Positions 54,866-64,000 of a DNA stretch of 64,000 nucleotides are shown here, piece after piece; the stretch's first letter is position 1, and every line of letters begins with the position of its first letter. Made by a program: the position numbers and the translations under genes. The notes beneath the pieces were generated by a model, which ran no database searches, was not told the DNA's origin, and worked only from the letters and a program-made list of their open reading frames with translations. Location: the NCBI RefSeq assembly GCF_001279725.1, contig NZ_LGDE01000002.1:1-64000 (forward strand), given 5' to 3'. This DNA is from Streptomyces sp. WM4235 (GTDB lineage: Bacteria; Actinomycetota; Actinomycetes; Streptomycetales; Streptomycetaceae).

Positions 54866-57292
54866 GTGACGAGTGTGGACGCGACCACGACCGAACCGGC
54901 CGGCTCGGGACCCAGCGGTTACGCCGCGGCCCGGCTGCGACTCCTCCAGGAGGAGTCGCGGTCCGGGCCTTCCCGGCGTTCCGCCCTGGCCGCACTGACC
55001 GACGACTGGCTGCGGGCGCTCTTCGCCCGAGCCGTGCGGGAGACCGGCGTACGGGGCGCCTCGCTGGTCGCCGTCGGTGGCTACGGACGCGGCGAACTCT
55101 CCCCGCGCAGCGACCTCGACCTGCTGCTCCTGCACGACGGCAAGGCCGACCCCCGCGCGCTGAGCGCGTTGGCCGACCGCCTCTGGTACCCCGTGTGGGA
55201 CCTCGGCGTGGCCCTCGACCACTCCGTACGGACCCCCGCGGAGGCCCGCAAAACGGCCGCCGAGGACCTCAAGGTCCACCTCGGACTGCTCGACTCCCGC
55301 CCCGTCGCCGGGGACGCCGGACTCCTCGCCGGCCTGCGCACCTCCGTGCTGGCCGACTGGCGCAACCAGGCCGTCAAACGGCTCCCGCAACTGGACACCC
55401 TGTGCCGCGAGCGCGCCGACCGGGCCGGCGAGCTGCGCTTCCTGCTCGAACCCGACCTCAAGGAGGCACGCGGCGGCCTGCGCGACATCACCGCGCTGCG
55501 GGCCGTCGCCGCGTCCTGGCTCGCCGACGCCCCCCGCGAGGGACTCGCCGAGGCCCGACGCAAGCTCCTGGACACGCGCGACGCCCTGCACCTGGTGACC
55601 GGCCGGGCCACCGACCGGCTCTCCCTCCAGGAACAGGACCAGGTCGCCGAGCGGCTCGGCCTGCTCGACGCCGACGCCCTGCTGCGCGAGGTGTACGAGG
55701 CCGCGCGGGTCGTCGCGTACGCCGGGGACGTCACCTGGCGGGAGGTCGGCCGCGTGCTGCGCGCCCGCTCCGCCCGCCCCCGCCTGCGCGGGCTGCTGGG
55801 GAGCCGGGGCCCGGCCGAGTCGGCGCGCGCCCCGCTGGCCGAAGGGGTCGTGGAATCCGACGGCGAGGCCGTGCTGGCACTGGCCGCGCGCCCCGAACGG
55901 GACCCGGTGCTCGCGCTGCGGCTCGGCGCGGCCGCCGCGCAGGCCGGCCTGCCCGTGTCCCCGCACTCCGTGCGCCGGCTCGCTGCGCAGGCGAAGCCCC
56001 TGCCCGTGCCCTGGCCCGCCGAGGCCCGCGAACAGCTCCTGACACTGCTCGGGGCAGGGGAGCCCACGATCGGAGTGTGGGAGGCCCTCGAAGCGGAAGG
56101 CCTGATCACACGACTGCTGCCCGACTGGGAACGGGTCCGGTGCCGGCCGCAGCGCAACCCCGTGCACACCTGGACCGTGGACCGGCACCTGGTCGAGACC
56201 GCCGTCCGCGCCTCCGAGATGACCCGCCGGGTGAGCCGCCCCGACCTGCTGCTGATGGCCGCGCTGCTGCACGACATCGGCAAGGGGTGGCCCGGCGACC
56301 ACTCCGTCGCCGGCGAGACCATCGCCCGCGACGTGGCCACCCGCGTGGGCTTCGACGCCCGGGACACCGCCGTCCTCGGCGTCCTCGTCCGCAACCACCT
56401 CCTGCTGATCGACACCGCGACCCGGCGAGACCTCGACGACCCCGCCACCGTGCGCTCCGTCGCGCAGGCCCTCGGCTCCACCGGCACCCTGGAACTGCTG
56501 CACGCGCTCACCGAGGCCGACGCCCTCGCCACCGGACCGGCCGCCTGGAGCGCCTGGCGCGGTTCCCTGGTGGCCGACCTCGTCGCCCGCGTCGCGGCCG
56601 TCCTGCGCGGCGCGCCGCCCGCCGCCACCGAACCGGAGATCCCCTCCACCGAAGCGGAACGCCTCGCGGTCGAGGCGCTGCGCACCGGCGAACCGGTCCT
56701 GGCGCTGCACGCCCGCCAGGAGGAGGACGCCGTCGGCGTCGAACTCGTCGTCGCCGTCCCCGACCAGCCCGGGGTCCTCCCCGCCGCGGCCGGCGTACTG
56801 GCCCTGCACCGGCTGACCGTACGGGCCGCCGACCTGCGCTCCCTGGAGCTGTCGGACCTGCCGGGCGAGGTACTGGTGCTGCGCTGGCGGGTCGCCGCCG
56901 AGTACGGGGCCCTGCCGGAGACGGCACGACTGCGGACCGACCTGATCCGGGCGCTGGACGGCTCCCTGGACGTTCCGGCGAAACTGGCCGAGCGCGAATC
57001 GGCCTACCCCAGGCGGCGCGGAGTGGTCCCGCCCCCGCCCCGGGTCACCGTGATCCCGGACGTCTCCTCGCTGGCCACGGTCCTGGAGGTGCGCGCACCC
57101 GACGCGGTCGGCCTGCTGCACCGCATCGGGCGGGCGCTGGAGTCCGCGGGGGTCCGTGTCCGCAGCGCCCACGTCTCCACGCTCGGCGCCAACGCGGTGG
57201 ACTCCCTCTACGTGGTCGACGCCGACGGCAAACCCCTGCCGCCGGCCCCGGCGGCCGCGCTGGCCGCCGAGGTGGAGGCGGCGCTGCGCTGA
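54866..57292 (+). CDS. glnD: PII nucleotidyltransferase GlnD
   Basis: GlnD of 808 residues modifies PII at Tyr51 according to nitrogen state; in Streptomyces the enzyme acts as an adenylyltransferase. The nucleotidyltransferase domain has VGGYGRGELSPRSDLDLLLL near residue 70; the HD removal domain has HTWTVDRHLVETAV and ALLHDIGKGWPGDHS near 430-475; two ACT domains for glutamine binding end the protein (VVAVPDQPGVLPAAAGV; VRAPDAVGLLHRIGRALES). The start is GTG 54866, 17 bases after glnK. Confidence 0.96.
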   Translation: MTSVDATTTEPAGSGPSGYAAARLRLLQEESRSGPSRRSALAALTDDWLRALFARAVRETGVRGASLVAVGGYGRGELSPRSDLDLLLLHDGKADPRALSALADRLWYPVWDLGVALDHSVRTPAEARKTAAEDLKVHLGLLDSRPVAGDAGLLAGLRTSVLADWRNQAVKRLPQLDTLCRERADRAGELRFLLEPDLKEARGGLRDITALRAVAASWLADAPREGLAEARRKLLDTRDALHLVTGRATDRLSLQEQDQVAERLGLLDADALLREVYEAARVVAYAGDVTWREVGRVLRARSARPRLRGLLGSRGPAESARAPLAEGVVESDGEAVLALAARPERDPVLALRLGAAAAQAGLPVSPHSVRRLAAQAKPLPVPWPAEAREQLLTLLGAGEPTIGVWEALEAEGLITRLLPDWERVRCRPQRNPVHTWTVDRHLVETAVRASEMTRRVSRPDLLLMAALLHDIGKGWPGDHSVAGETIARDVATRVGFDARDTAVLGVLVRNHLLLIDTATRRDLDDPATVRSVAQALGSTGTLELLHALTEADALATGPAAWSAWRGSLVADLVARVAAVLRGAPPAATEPEIPSTEAERLAVEALRTGEPVLALHARQEEDAVGVELVVAVPDQPGVLPAAAGVLALHRLTVRAADLRSLELSDLPGEVLVLRWRVAAEYGALPETARLRTDLIRALDGSLDVPAKLAERESAYPRRRGVVPPPPRVTVIPDVSSLATVLEVRAPDAVGLLHRIGRALESAGVRVRSAHVSTLGANAVDSLYVVDADGKPLPPAPAAALAAEVEAALR

Positions 57293-57310
57293 CACCCGCT
57301 CGCCGCCGCC

Positions 57311-57394
57311 CTCGCCCGAGCCCTCGCCCGAGCCCTCGCCCGAGCCCTCGCCCGAGCCCTCGCCCGAGCCCTCGCCCGAGCCCTCGCCCGAGCC
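57311..57394. repeat. Seven perfect 12-bp tandem repeats
   Basis: CTCGCCCGAGCC is repeated exactly seven times without any change, 18 bases after glnD and before ffh. Each unit contains CTCG-CC-CGAG arms. It is non-coding on the gene strand (on the other strand it would read GSGE repeats). The purity marks it as a recently expanded variable-number repeat. Confidence 0.92.
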
Positions 57395-57570
57395 CTCCGC
57401 GGGCCCCGGCAGGGGCCGCGCGACGCCGCCGATCGAGCGCATCGCCCCTGCTCCCCGCCCGTGCGCCGGCGGGCCCCCGGCCGCTTGGGACGGCCGGGGG
57501 CACATCCGTCCCGAGGCCCGATACCCTGGGGGGCGACCACACGCCCCCGACCTGAGGAATCGCGACCACC

Positions 57571-59145
57571 GTGTTCGATACGCTTTCCGACCGCCTTGCC
57601 TCGACTTTCAAGTCCCTCAGGGGCAAAGGTCGCCTCTCCGAGCAGGACATCGACGCTGCGGCGCGGGAAATCCGTATCGCCCTCCTCGAGGCCGACGTCG
57701 CCCTCCCGGTCGTCCGCTCCTTCATCGCGAACGTCAAGGAGCGCGCCCGCGGCGAAGAGGTCTCCAAGGCCCTGAACCCGGGCCAGCAGGTCCTCAAGAT
57801 CGTCAACGACGAGCTGGTCTCCATCCTCGGTGGCGAGACCCGGCGGCTGCGCTTCGCCAAGACCGCCCCGACGGTGATCATGCTCGCCGGTCTCCAGGGC
57901 GCCGGTAAGACCACCCTCGCCGGAAAGCTCGGCCTGTGGCTGAAGGGGCAGGGCCACGCCCCGCTCCTCGTGGCGTGTGACCTCCAGCGCCCCAACGCCG
58001 TCAACCAGCTGTCCGTGGTGGCCGAGCGCGCCGGCGTCGCCGTCTACGCGCCGCAGCCCGGCAACGGCGTCGGTGACCCGGTCCAGGTCGCCAAGGACTC
58101 GATCGAGTACGCCCGTACCAAGCAGTACGACGTGGTCGTCGTCGACACCGCCGGTCGCCTCGGCATCGACCAGGAGCTGATGCGGCAGGCCGCGGACATC
58201 CGTGACGCCGTCAGCCCCGATGAGATCCTCTTCGTCGTCGACGCCATGATCGGCCAGGACGCGGTCAACACCGCGGAGGCCTTCCGCGACGGCGTCGGCT
58301 TCGACGGTGTCGTGCTCTCCAAGCTCGACGGCGACGCCCGAGGCGGTGCCGCGCTCTCCATCGCGCACGTCACCGGCAAGCAGATCATGTTCGCCTCGAA
58401 CGGCGAGAAGCTCGACGAGTTCGACGCCTTCCACCCCGACCGCATGGCGGGCCGGATCCTCGACATGGGTGACATGCTCACCCTGATCGAGCAGGCCGAG
58501 AAGACCTTCAGCCAGGCCGAGGCCGAGAAGATGGCGGCCAAGCTGGCGAAGGGTCCGAAGGAGTTCACGCTCGACGACTTCCTGGCCCAGATGGAGCAGG
58601 TCCGCAAGATGGGCTCCATCTCCAAGCTCCTCGGCATGCTGCCGGGCATGGGTCAGATCAAGGACCAGATCAACAACATCGACGAGCGCGACGTGGACCG
58701 CATGGCCGCGATCATCAAGTCGATGACCCCGGCCGAGCGCCATGACCCGCACCTCATCAACGGCTCGCGCCGCGCCCGTATCGCCAAGGGTTCCGGCGCC
58801 GAGGTCAGCGCCGTGAAGTCGCTGGTCGAGCGCTTCTTCGAGGCCCGCAAGATGATGTCCCGCATGGCCCAGGGCGGCGGGATGCCCGGCATGCCCGGCA
58901 TCCCCGGGATGGGTGGCGGCCCCGGCCGGCAGAAGAAGCAGATCAAGCAGGCCAAGGGCAAGCGCAAGAGCGGCAACCCGATGAAGCGCAAGGAAGAGGA
59001 GGCCGCGGCCGCGGCCCGGCGCGAGCAGGGCCCGCAGGCGGCCGAGCCGGCCGCCGGTGGCAACCCGTTCGGCCTGCCGGCCGGCGGTGCGCAGCCCGGC
59101 CAGGACTTCGACCTCCCGGACGAGTTCAAGAAGTTCATGAAGTGA
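57571..59145 (+). CDS. ffh: Signal recognition particle protein Ffh
   Basis: Ffh (SRP54) of 524 residues binds 4.5S RNA and signal peptides. The N domain starts FDTLSDRLASTFKSLRGKG; the G domain has GLQGAGKTTLAGKLGLW, DLQRPNAVNQL, DTAGRLGIDQELM and SKLDGDARGG; the Met-rich M domain has MEQVRKMGSISKLLGMLPGM and a MPGMPGIPGMGGGPG stretch. A Lys-rich and Ala-rich tail follows. The GTG at 57571 is the start. The SRP RNA gene is not in this window. Confidence 0.97.
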   Translation: MFDTLSDRLASTFKSLRGKGRLSEQDIDAAAREIRIALLEADVALPVVRSFIANVKERARGEEVSKALNPGQQVLKIVNDELVSILGGETRRLRFAKTAPTVIMLAGLQGAGKTTLAGKLGLWLKGQGHAPLLVACDLQRPNAVNQLSVVAERAGVAVYAPQPGNGVGDPVQVAKDSIEYARTKQYDVVVVDTAGRLGIDQELMRQAADIRDAVSPDEILFVVDAMIGQDAVNTAEAFRDGVGFDGVVLSKLDGDARGGAALSIAHVTGKQIMFASNGEKLDEFDAFHPDRMAGRILDMGDMLTLIEQAEKTFSQAEAEKMAAKLAKGPKEFTLDDFLAQMEQVRKMGSISKLLGMLPGMGQIKDQINNIDERDVDRMAAIIKSMTPAERHDPHLINGSRRARIAKGSGAEVSAVKSLVERFFEARKMMSRMAQGGGMPGMPGIPGMGGGPGRQKKQIKQAKGKRKSGNPMKRKEEEAAAAARREQGPQAAEPAAGGNPFGLPAGGAQPGQDFDLPDEFKKFMK

Positions 59146-59177
59146 CCGCCTGACGGCACCGCGCGACGCGTACGAGG

Positions 59178-59209
59178 AGGGCCCCGGCCGGGGATGCGGC
59201 CGGGGCCCT
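59178..59209 (+). terminator. ffh terminator
   Basis: A perfect 13-bp stem AGGGCCCCGGCCG with its complement around a 6-base loop begins 33 bases after ffh. Confidence 0.8.
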
Positions 59210-59311
59210 TCCCTGTACCAGGGCCCCGGCGTACCAGAGCCCCGGCCGTCGGGGCGCAATGATCAGGTATGTCGCTTATCGTCGGGCGGGAGGACGGCAG
59301 AAGGAGGCCCC

Positions 59312-61234
<1,923 letters not shown>

Positions 61235-61256
61235 CCGGGACACACGATCCGGCCCG

Positions 61257-61934
61257 TTAGGCCGTCCGGGCGACCACGTACCGGAAGATGTTCGGCAACC
61301 AGACCGACCCGTCGGCTCGTTCGTACGGGTGAAGCGCCTCGGCCAGTTCCTTCTCGACCTGGGCCGTGTCCGCGTGCTCGTACATCCCGGTCGACAGCAG
61401 CCCGCGCACCGCGCTGTCCACGTCCGCGTACCCGAACGGGCAGAACACCCGTCCCGACCCGTCCGGCACCAGTCCGGCCGACGCCACCATAGCGTCCAGG
61501 TCCCGCGGGGCCGGCCCGCCGCCCAGTACGGCCGGCACCGTGCACCGCTCCGCCGGACCCCAGTCGGCCAGCACCACCACACCGCCCCGCCGCACCGCGG
61601 ACAGGGCGGCCGTCAGGTCCCGCGGGCGTGGCGTGAAGGCCAGCACGACGTCGTACGGACGCGCCGGCGACGCCGGGGGAGCGGCGACCACCTCCAACAG
61701 CCGCTCACGGGCCAGCGCCCGGCGTGCCGGGTCCGCCTCCACGCCCGTGGCCAGGGCTCCCCGCCCCGCGGCCAACAGCAGGGCCAGCCCGGCCCCGCAA
61801 TCGAGGTCCAGCAGCCGGTCGCCCGGCCCGACCTCCAGCCGTTCGTAGACGGCCTCGTACAGCGGTACCAGCATCCGTTCCTGGATCTCCGCCCAGTCCC
61901 GGGCGACGAGCGTCGCCGTCGGCGTCGGTGTCAT
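61257..61934 (-). CDS. Class I SAM-dependent methyltransferase
   Basis: A methyltransferase-like protein of 225 residues. The SAM motif is LLDLDCGAGLALLLAAGRGA near residue 43, with the acidic end of strand 2 at GVEADPARRALARER and VVVLADWGP later. It lacks any domain that would tell its substrate. Proteins of this type sit in Streptomyces next to the type 3 prolyl-tRNA synthetase gene. The start is ATG 61934. It converges on ftsH with only 22 bases between stops. Confidence 0.85.
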   Translation of the reverse strand: MTPTPTATLVARDWAEIQERMLVPLYEAVYERLEVGPGDRLLDLDCGAGLALLLAAGRGALATGVEADPARRALARERLLEVVAAPPASPARPYDVVLAFTPRPRDLTAALSAVRRGGVVVLADWGPAERCTVPAVLGGGPAPRDLDAMVASAGLVPDGSGRVFCPFGYADVDSAVRGLLSTGMYEHADTAQVEKELAEALHPYERADGSVWLPNIFRYVVARTA

Positions 61935-62066
61935 CGAAAGAGCGCTCCTGATTCCTTTGTCGCCCCCTGGCCCCCGTTGCCAGGGAACTCCCCATTCGCC
62001 CCCGCGTCCAGAGGAACGAGCCACCCGATTCACGCATCGCGTGCCCGGCGCCGTACCATTCGCGCC

Positions 62067-63479
62067 ATGGCAAAGGCACCCGTTCTCACCCCCCAGGCGG
62101 AGGATTTCCCCCGCTGGTACCAGGATCTGATCAACAAGGCCGAGCTGGCCGACAACGGTCCGGTACGCGGCACCATGGTCATCCGACCGTACGGCTACGG
62201 GCTGTGGGAGCGGATGCAGCAGGAGATGGACGCGCGCATCAAGGACGCGGGCGCCCAGAACGCGTACTTCCCGCTGTTCATCCCGCAGTCCTACCTGACC
62301 CGGGAAGCCGAGCACGTGGAGGGCTTCGCCCCCGAGCTCGCGGTCGTCACGCACGGCGGTGGCAAGGAACTCGACGAGCCGGTCGTCGTCCGCCCCACCT
62401 CCGAGACGATCATCAACGACTACTTCTCGAAGTGGGTCCAGAGCTACCGCGACCTGCCCCTGCTGATCAACCAGTGGGCCAACGTGGTCCGCTGGGAGAT
62501 GCGCCCGCGCGTGTTCCTCCGTACGAGCGAGTTCCTCTGGCAGGAGGGCCACACCGCCCACGCCACCTACGAGGACGCCCGCGACTACGCGGCCCGCATC
62601 CACACGGACGTCTACGGCGATTTCATGACGAACGTGCTCGGCATCGACGTCGTGCTCGGCCGCAAGACCGCCAAGGAGCGCTTCGCCGGCGCCATCAACA
62701 CCCTCACCCTCGAGGGCATGATGGGCGACGGCAAGGCCCTCCAGCTGGGCACCAGCCACGAGCTGGGCACCAACTTCGCCAAGGCCTTCAACACGCAGTA
62801 CCTGTCGAAGGAAGGCAAGCAGGAGCTGGTCTGGCAGACCTCGTGGGGCGTCTCGACCCGCATGGTCGGCGGCCTGATCATGTCGCACGGCGACGACAAC
62901 GGCCTGCGCGTCCCGCCGCGCCTCGCGCACGTCCAGGTCGTCGTCATGGCGATCAAGGGCGACGAGGCCGTGACCAAGGTCCGCGAGCTGGGCGCCCAAC
63001 TCAAGGCCGCCGGCATCCGCGTGCAGGTCGACGACCGCGTCGACACCCCCTTCGGCCGCCGCGCCGTGGACTGGGAGCTCAAGGGCGTACCGGTCCGCAT
63101 CGAGATCGGCCCCCGCGACCTGGAGGCCGGCACCGCGATGCTCGCCCGCCGGATCCCGGGCGGCAAGGAGGCCGTGCAGATCTCCGCGCTGCTCGACCTG
63201 CTGCCCAAGGTGCTGGAGGAGGACCAGGCGCAGCTGCTGCGCGAGTCCCGCGAGCGCCGCGAGGCCCGCACCTCCGACGTCGCGACCATCGAGGAGGCCG
63301 CCGAGGCCGCCATCGCCGGTGGCTGGGCGCGCATCCCGTGGGCCGACCTCGGCCCCGAGGGCGAGGCCAAGCTGGCCGAACAGGCCGTCTCCGTACGCTG
63401 CCTGATCGCCCCCGACGGGTCGGTTCCGCAGGCGGACGACGCCCCGGGAACCCTCGCGATCGTCGCCCGCTCGTACTGA
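62067..63479 (+). CDS. proS: Prolyl-tRNA synthetase, short (archaeal/eukaryotic-like) type
   Basis: A class II synthetase of 470 residues that charges tRNA-Pro. Motif 1 region is MVIRPYGYGLWERMQQ; motif 2 is VVRWEMRPRVFLRTSEFLWQ in part; motif 3 is GLIMSHGDDNGLRVPPRLA. The bacterial-type editing insertion between motifs 2 and 3 is absent, so it belongs to ProS type 3, shorter than the usual bacterial enzyme (about 565 residues). The end RPRSY-like tail is normal. Streptomyces often encode both types. ATG 62067 gives MAKAPVLTPQAEDFPRWYQD. Confidence 0.94.
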   Translation: MAKAPVLTPQAEDFPRWYQDLINKAELADNGPVRGTMVIRPYGYGLWERMQQEMDARIKDAGAQNAYFPLFIPQSYLTREAEHVEGFAPELAVVTHGGGKELDEPVVVRPTSETIINDYFSKWVQSYRDLPLLINQWANVVRWEMRPRVFLRTSEFLWQEGHTAHATYEDARDYAARIHTDVYGDFMTNVLGIDVVLGRKTAKERFAGAINTLTLEGMMGDGKALQLGTSHELGTNFAKAFNTQYLSKEGKQELVWQTSWGVSTRMVGGLIMSHGDDNGLRVPPRLAHVQVVVMAIKGDEAVTKVRELGAQLKAAGIRVQVDDRVDTPFGRRAVDWELKGVPVRIEIGPRDLEAGTAMLARRIPGGKEAVQISALLDLLPKVLEEDQAQLLRESRERREARTSDVATIEEAAEAAIAGGWARIPWADLGPEGEAKLAEQAVSVRCLIAPDGSVPQADDAPGTLAIVARSY

Positions 63480-63490
63480 TCCACCGACCC

Positions 63491-63529
63491 GCCCCCGGGC
63501 GTGCGGCCCCGCGCCGCGCGCCCGGGGGC
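63491..63529 (+). terminator. proS terminator
   Basis: An 11-bp stem GCCCCCGGGCG with its complement around a GC-rich loop, 12 bases after proS. Confidence 0.7.
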
Positions 63530-63682
63530 GGCTGTCGTTGGGCCTCGTTACGTACCGACTCCTCCGGGGATATGCGCACCCGTCCTCGTCAGGACGCATG
63601 AGACTGAACTGACTGGTACGTGCAAAAAATTTGGAATGGCCCGGAATCGGAACACCGGGGCACCCCGGCTCGTTGTCACGAC

Positions 63683-64000
63683 GTGAGCACGACACCACCT
63701 GTTCTCGCCGCAGAGCTGGCGCAGGCGTGGGCCGATATTCAGCGGTACCACCCCGAGCTGCCTGACCTTGCCGCGCCCGAGTCCCTGATCGGAGAGTCCT
63801 CGTCCGCCTGCGGCGCCGAGCTCTCCTTCGAGCGACTGCTGCACGAGGCAGTCCACGGCATCGCAGCCGCCCGTGGAGTCCGCGACACCTCGCGGGCCGG
63901 CCGCTACCACAACCGCAGATTCCTCGCGATCGCCGAGGAGATGGGGCTGGACCACTCCGAGGAACCGCACGCCAGCAGCGGCTTCTCCCTGGTCTCGCTC
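63683..64000 (+). CDS. SprT-like zinc metalloprotein, 3' truncated by window edge
   Basis: The frame is open from GTG 63683 to the window end (106 residues, no stop). It contains HEAVH at residues 54-58 in LLHEAVHGIAAARGVRDTS, followed by GRYHNRRFLAIAEEMGL with a third candidate zinc ligand at His76. This spacing matches SprT-like zincins common in Streptomyces and actinophage or plasmid proteins. The first 50 residues are less distinctive (LAQAWADIQRYHPELPDLAA). Function is unknown; SprT relatives cut proteins crosslinked to DNA. Confidence 0.8.
   Translation, partial: MSTTPPVLAAELAQAWADIQRYHPELPDLAAPESLIGESSSACGAELSFERLLHEAVHGIAAARGVRDTSRAGRYHNRRFLAIAEEMGLDHSEEPHASSGFSLVSL

Noticed and set aside
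57311..57394. CRISPR array
   Set aside because: The 12-bp units are directly adjacent with no spacers, and there are no cas genes.
57208..57560. GSGE-repeat protein on the - strand across the 12-bp repeat
   Set aside because: It lies antisense to the end of glnD and the ffh leader; the repeat reads open in all frames simply because of its composition.

Overview
The window is a chromosome segment from a high-GC actinomycete, almost certainly a Streptomyces. Third codon positions are overwhelmingly G or C, GTG and TTG starts are common, and the gene content is Streptomyces-specific: two conservons, NdgR next to leuCD, NsdA, and a histone-tailed HU protein. From memory the order matches the S. 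coelicolor core region around SCO5535 to SCO5588. No prophage, insertion sequence, CRISPR array or biosynthetic cluster is visible, so this is core rather than accessory DNA.

Layout. 1-1.3 kb: the 3' part of an acyl-CoA carboxylase beta subunit and its epsilon subunit, which is frame-broken. 1.5-11.9 kb, minus strand: two tandem conservons (CvnA sensor, CvnB roadblock, CvnC DUF742, CvnD Ras-like GTPase); both CvnD genes are broken at the same internal point. 12.5-15.8 kb: a 60-residue protein, a fumarylacetoacetase-like hydrolase, gltX and a HAD hydrolase. 15.9-16.4 kb: five tRNA genes (Gln, Glu, Glu, Gln, Glu). 16.6-19.5 kb: ndgR divergent from leuCD. 19.7-25.7 kb: a small protein, hupS, cofC (no normal start codon), plsC-gpsA, ddl, a DUF3515 lipoprotein and a stand-alone Lrp ligand domain. 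25.9-37.4 kb: thiL-thiD, rpmB, a DAK-type protein, recG, rsmD, coaD, a coiled-coil protein, DUF177, rpmF, rnc and mutM. 37.4-40.5 kb: an HxlR regulator divergent from a flavodoxin-like reductase, a CAP-domain protein, an acylphosphatase and a small coiled-coil protein. 40.8-50.2 kb: smc, a glucose-type MFS permease, an LLM oxidoreductase, an NCS1 permease and ftsY. 50.3-57.3 kb: a prim-pol-like gene, nsdA and the ammonium block amtB-glnB-glnD. 57.3-64 kb: a 12-bp tandem repeat, ffh, ftsH, a methyltransferase, a short type prolyl-tRNA synthetase and the start of an SprT-like zinc protein.

How it works together. Most genes serve translation (gltX, proS, tRNAs, rpmB, rpmF, rnc, rsmD), protein targeting and turnover (ftsY, ffh, ftsH), chromosome maintenance (smc, recG, mutM, hupS) and central metabolism (leuCD, gpsA, plsC, coaD, thiLD, ddl, amtB-glnB-glnD). 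The conservons and NsdA are regulators tied to differentiation and antibiotic production in Streptomyces.

Most notable: the two CvnD genes carry the same frame break between the P-loop and the remaining GTPase motifs, while both halves stay well conserved. With the AccE break, all three frame breaks I could find lie in the first 7 kb, so an assembly or sequencing problem must be excluded before reading biology into them. Other points of interest are a shared C-terminal block in the two CvnA sensors behind very different low-complexity linkers, the missing start codon of cofC, and a perfect 7-copy 12-bp repeat between glnD and ffh. Comparisons with known families rest on memory, not on searches.
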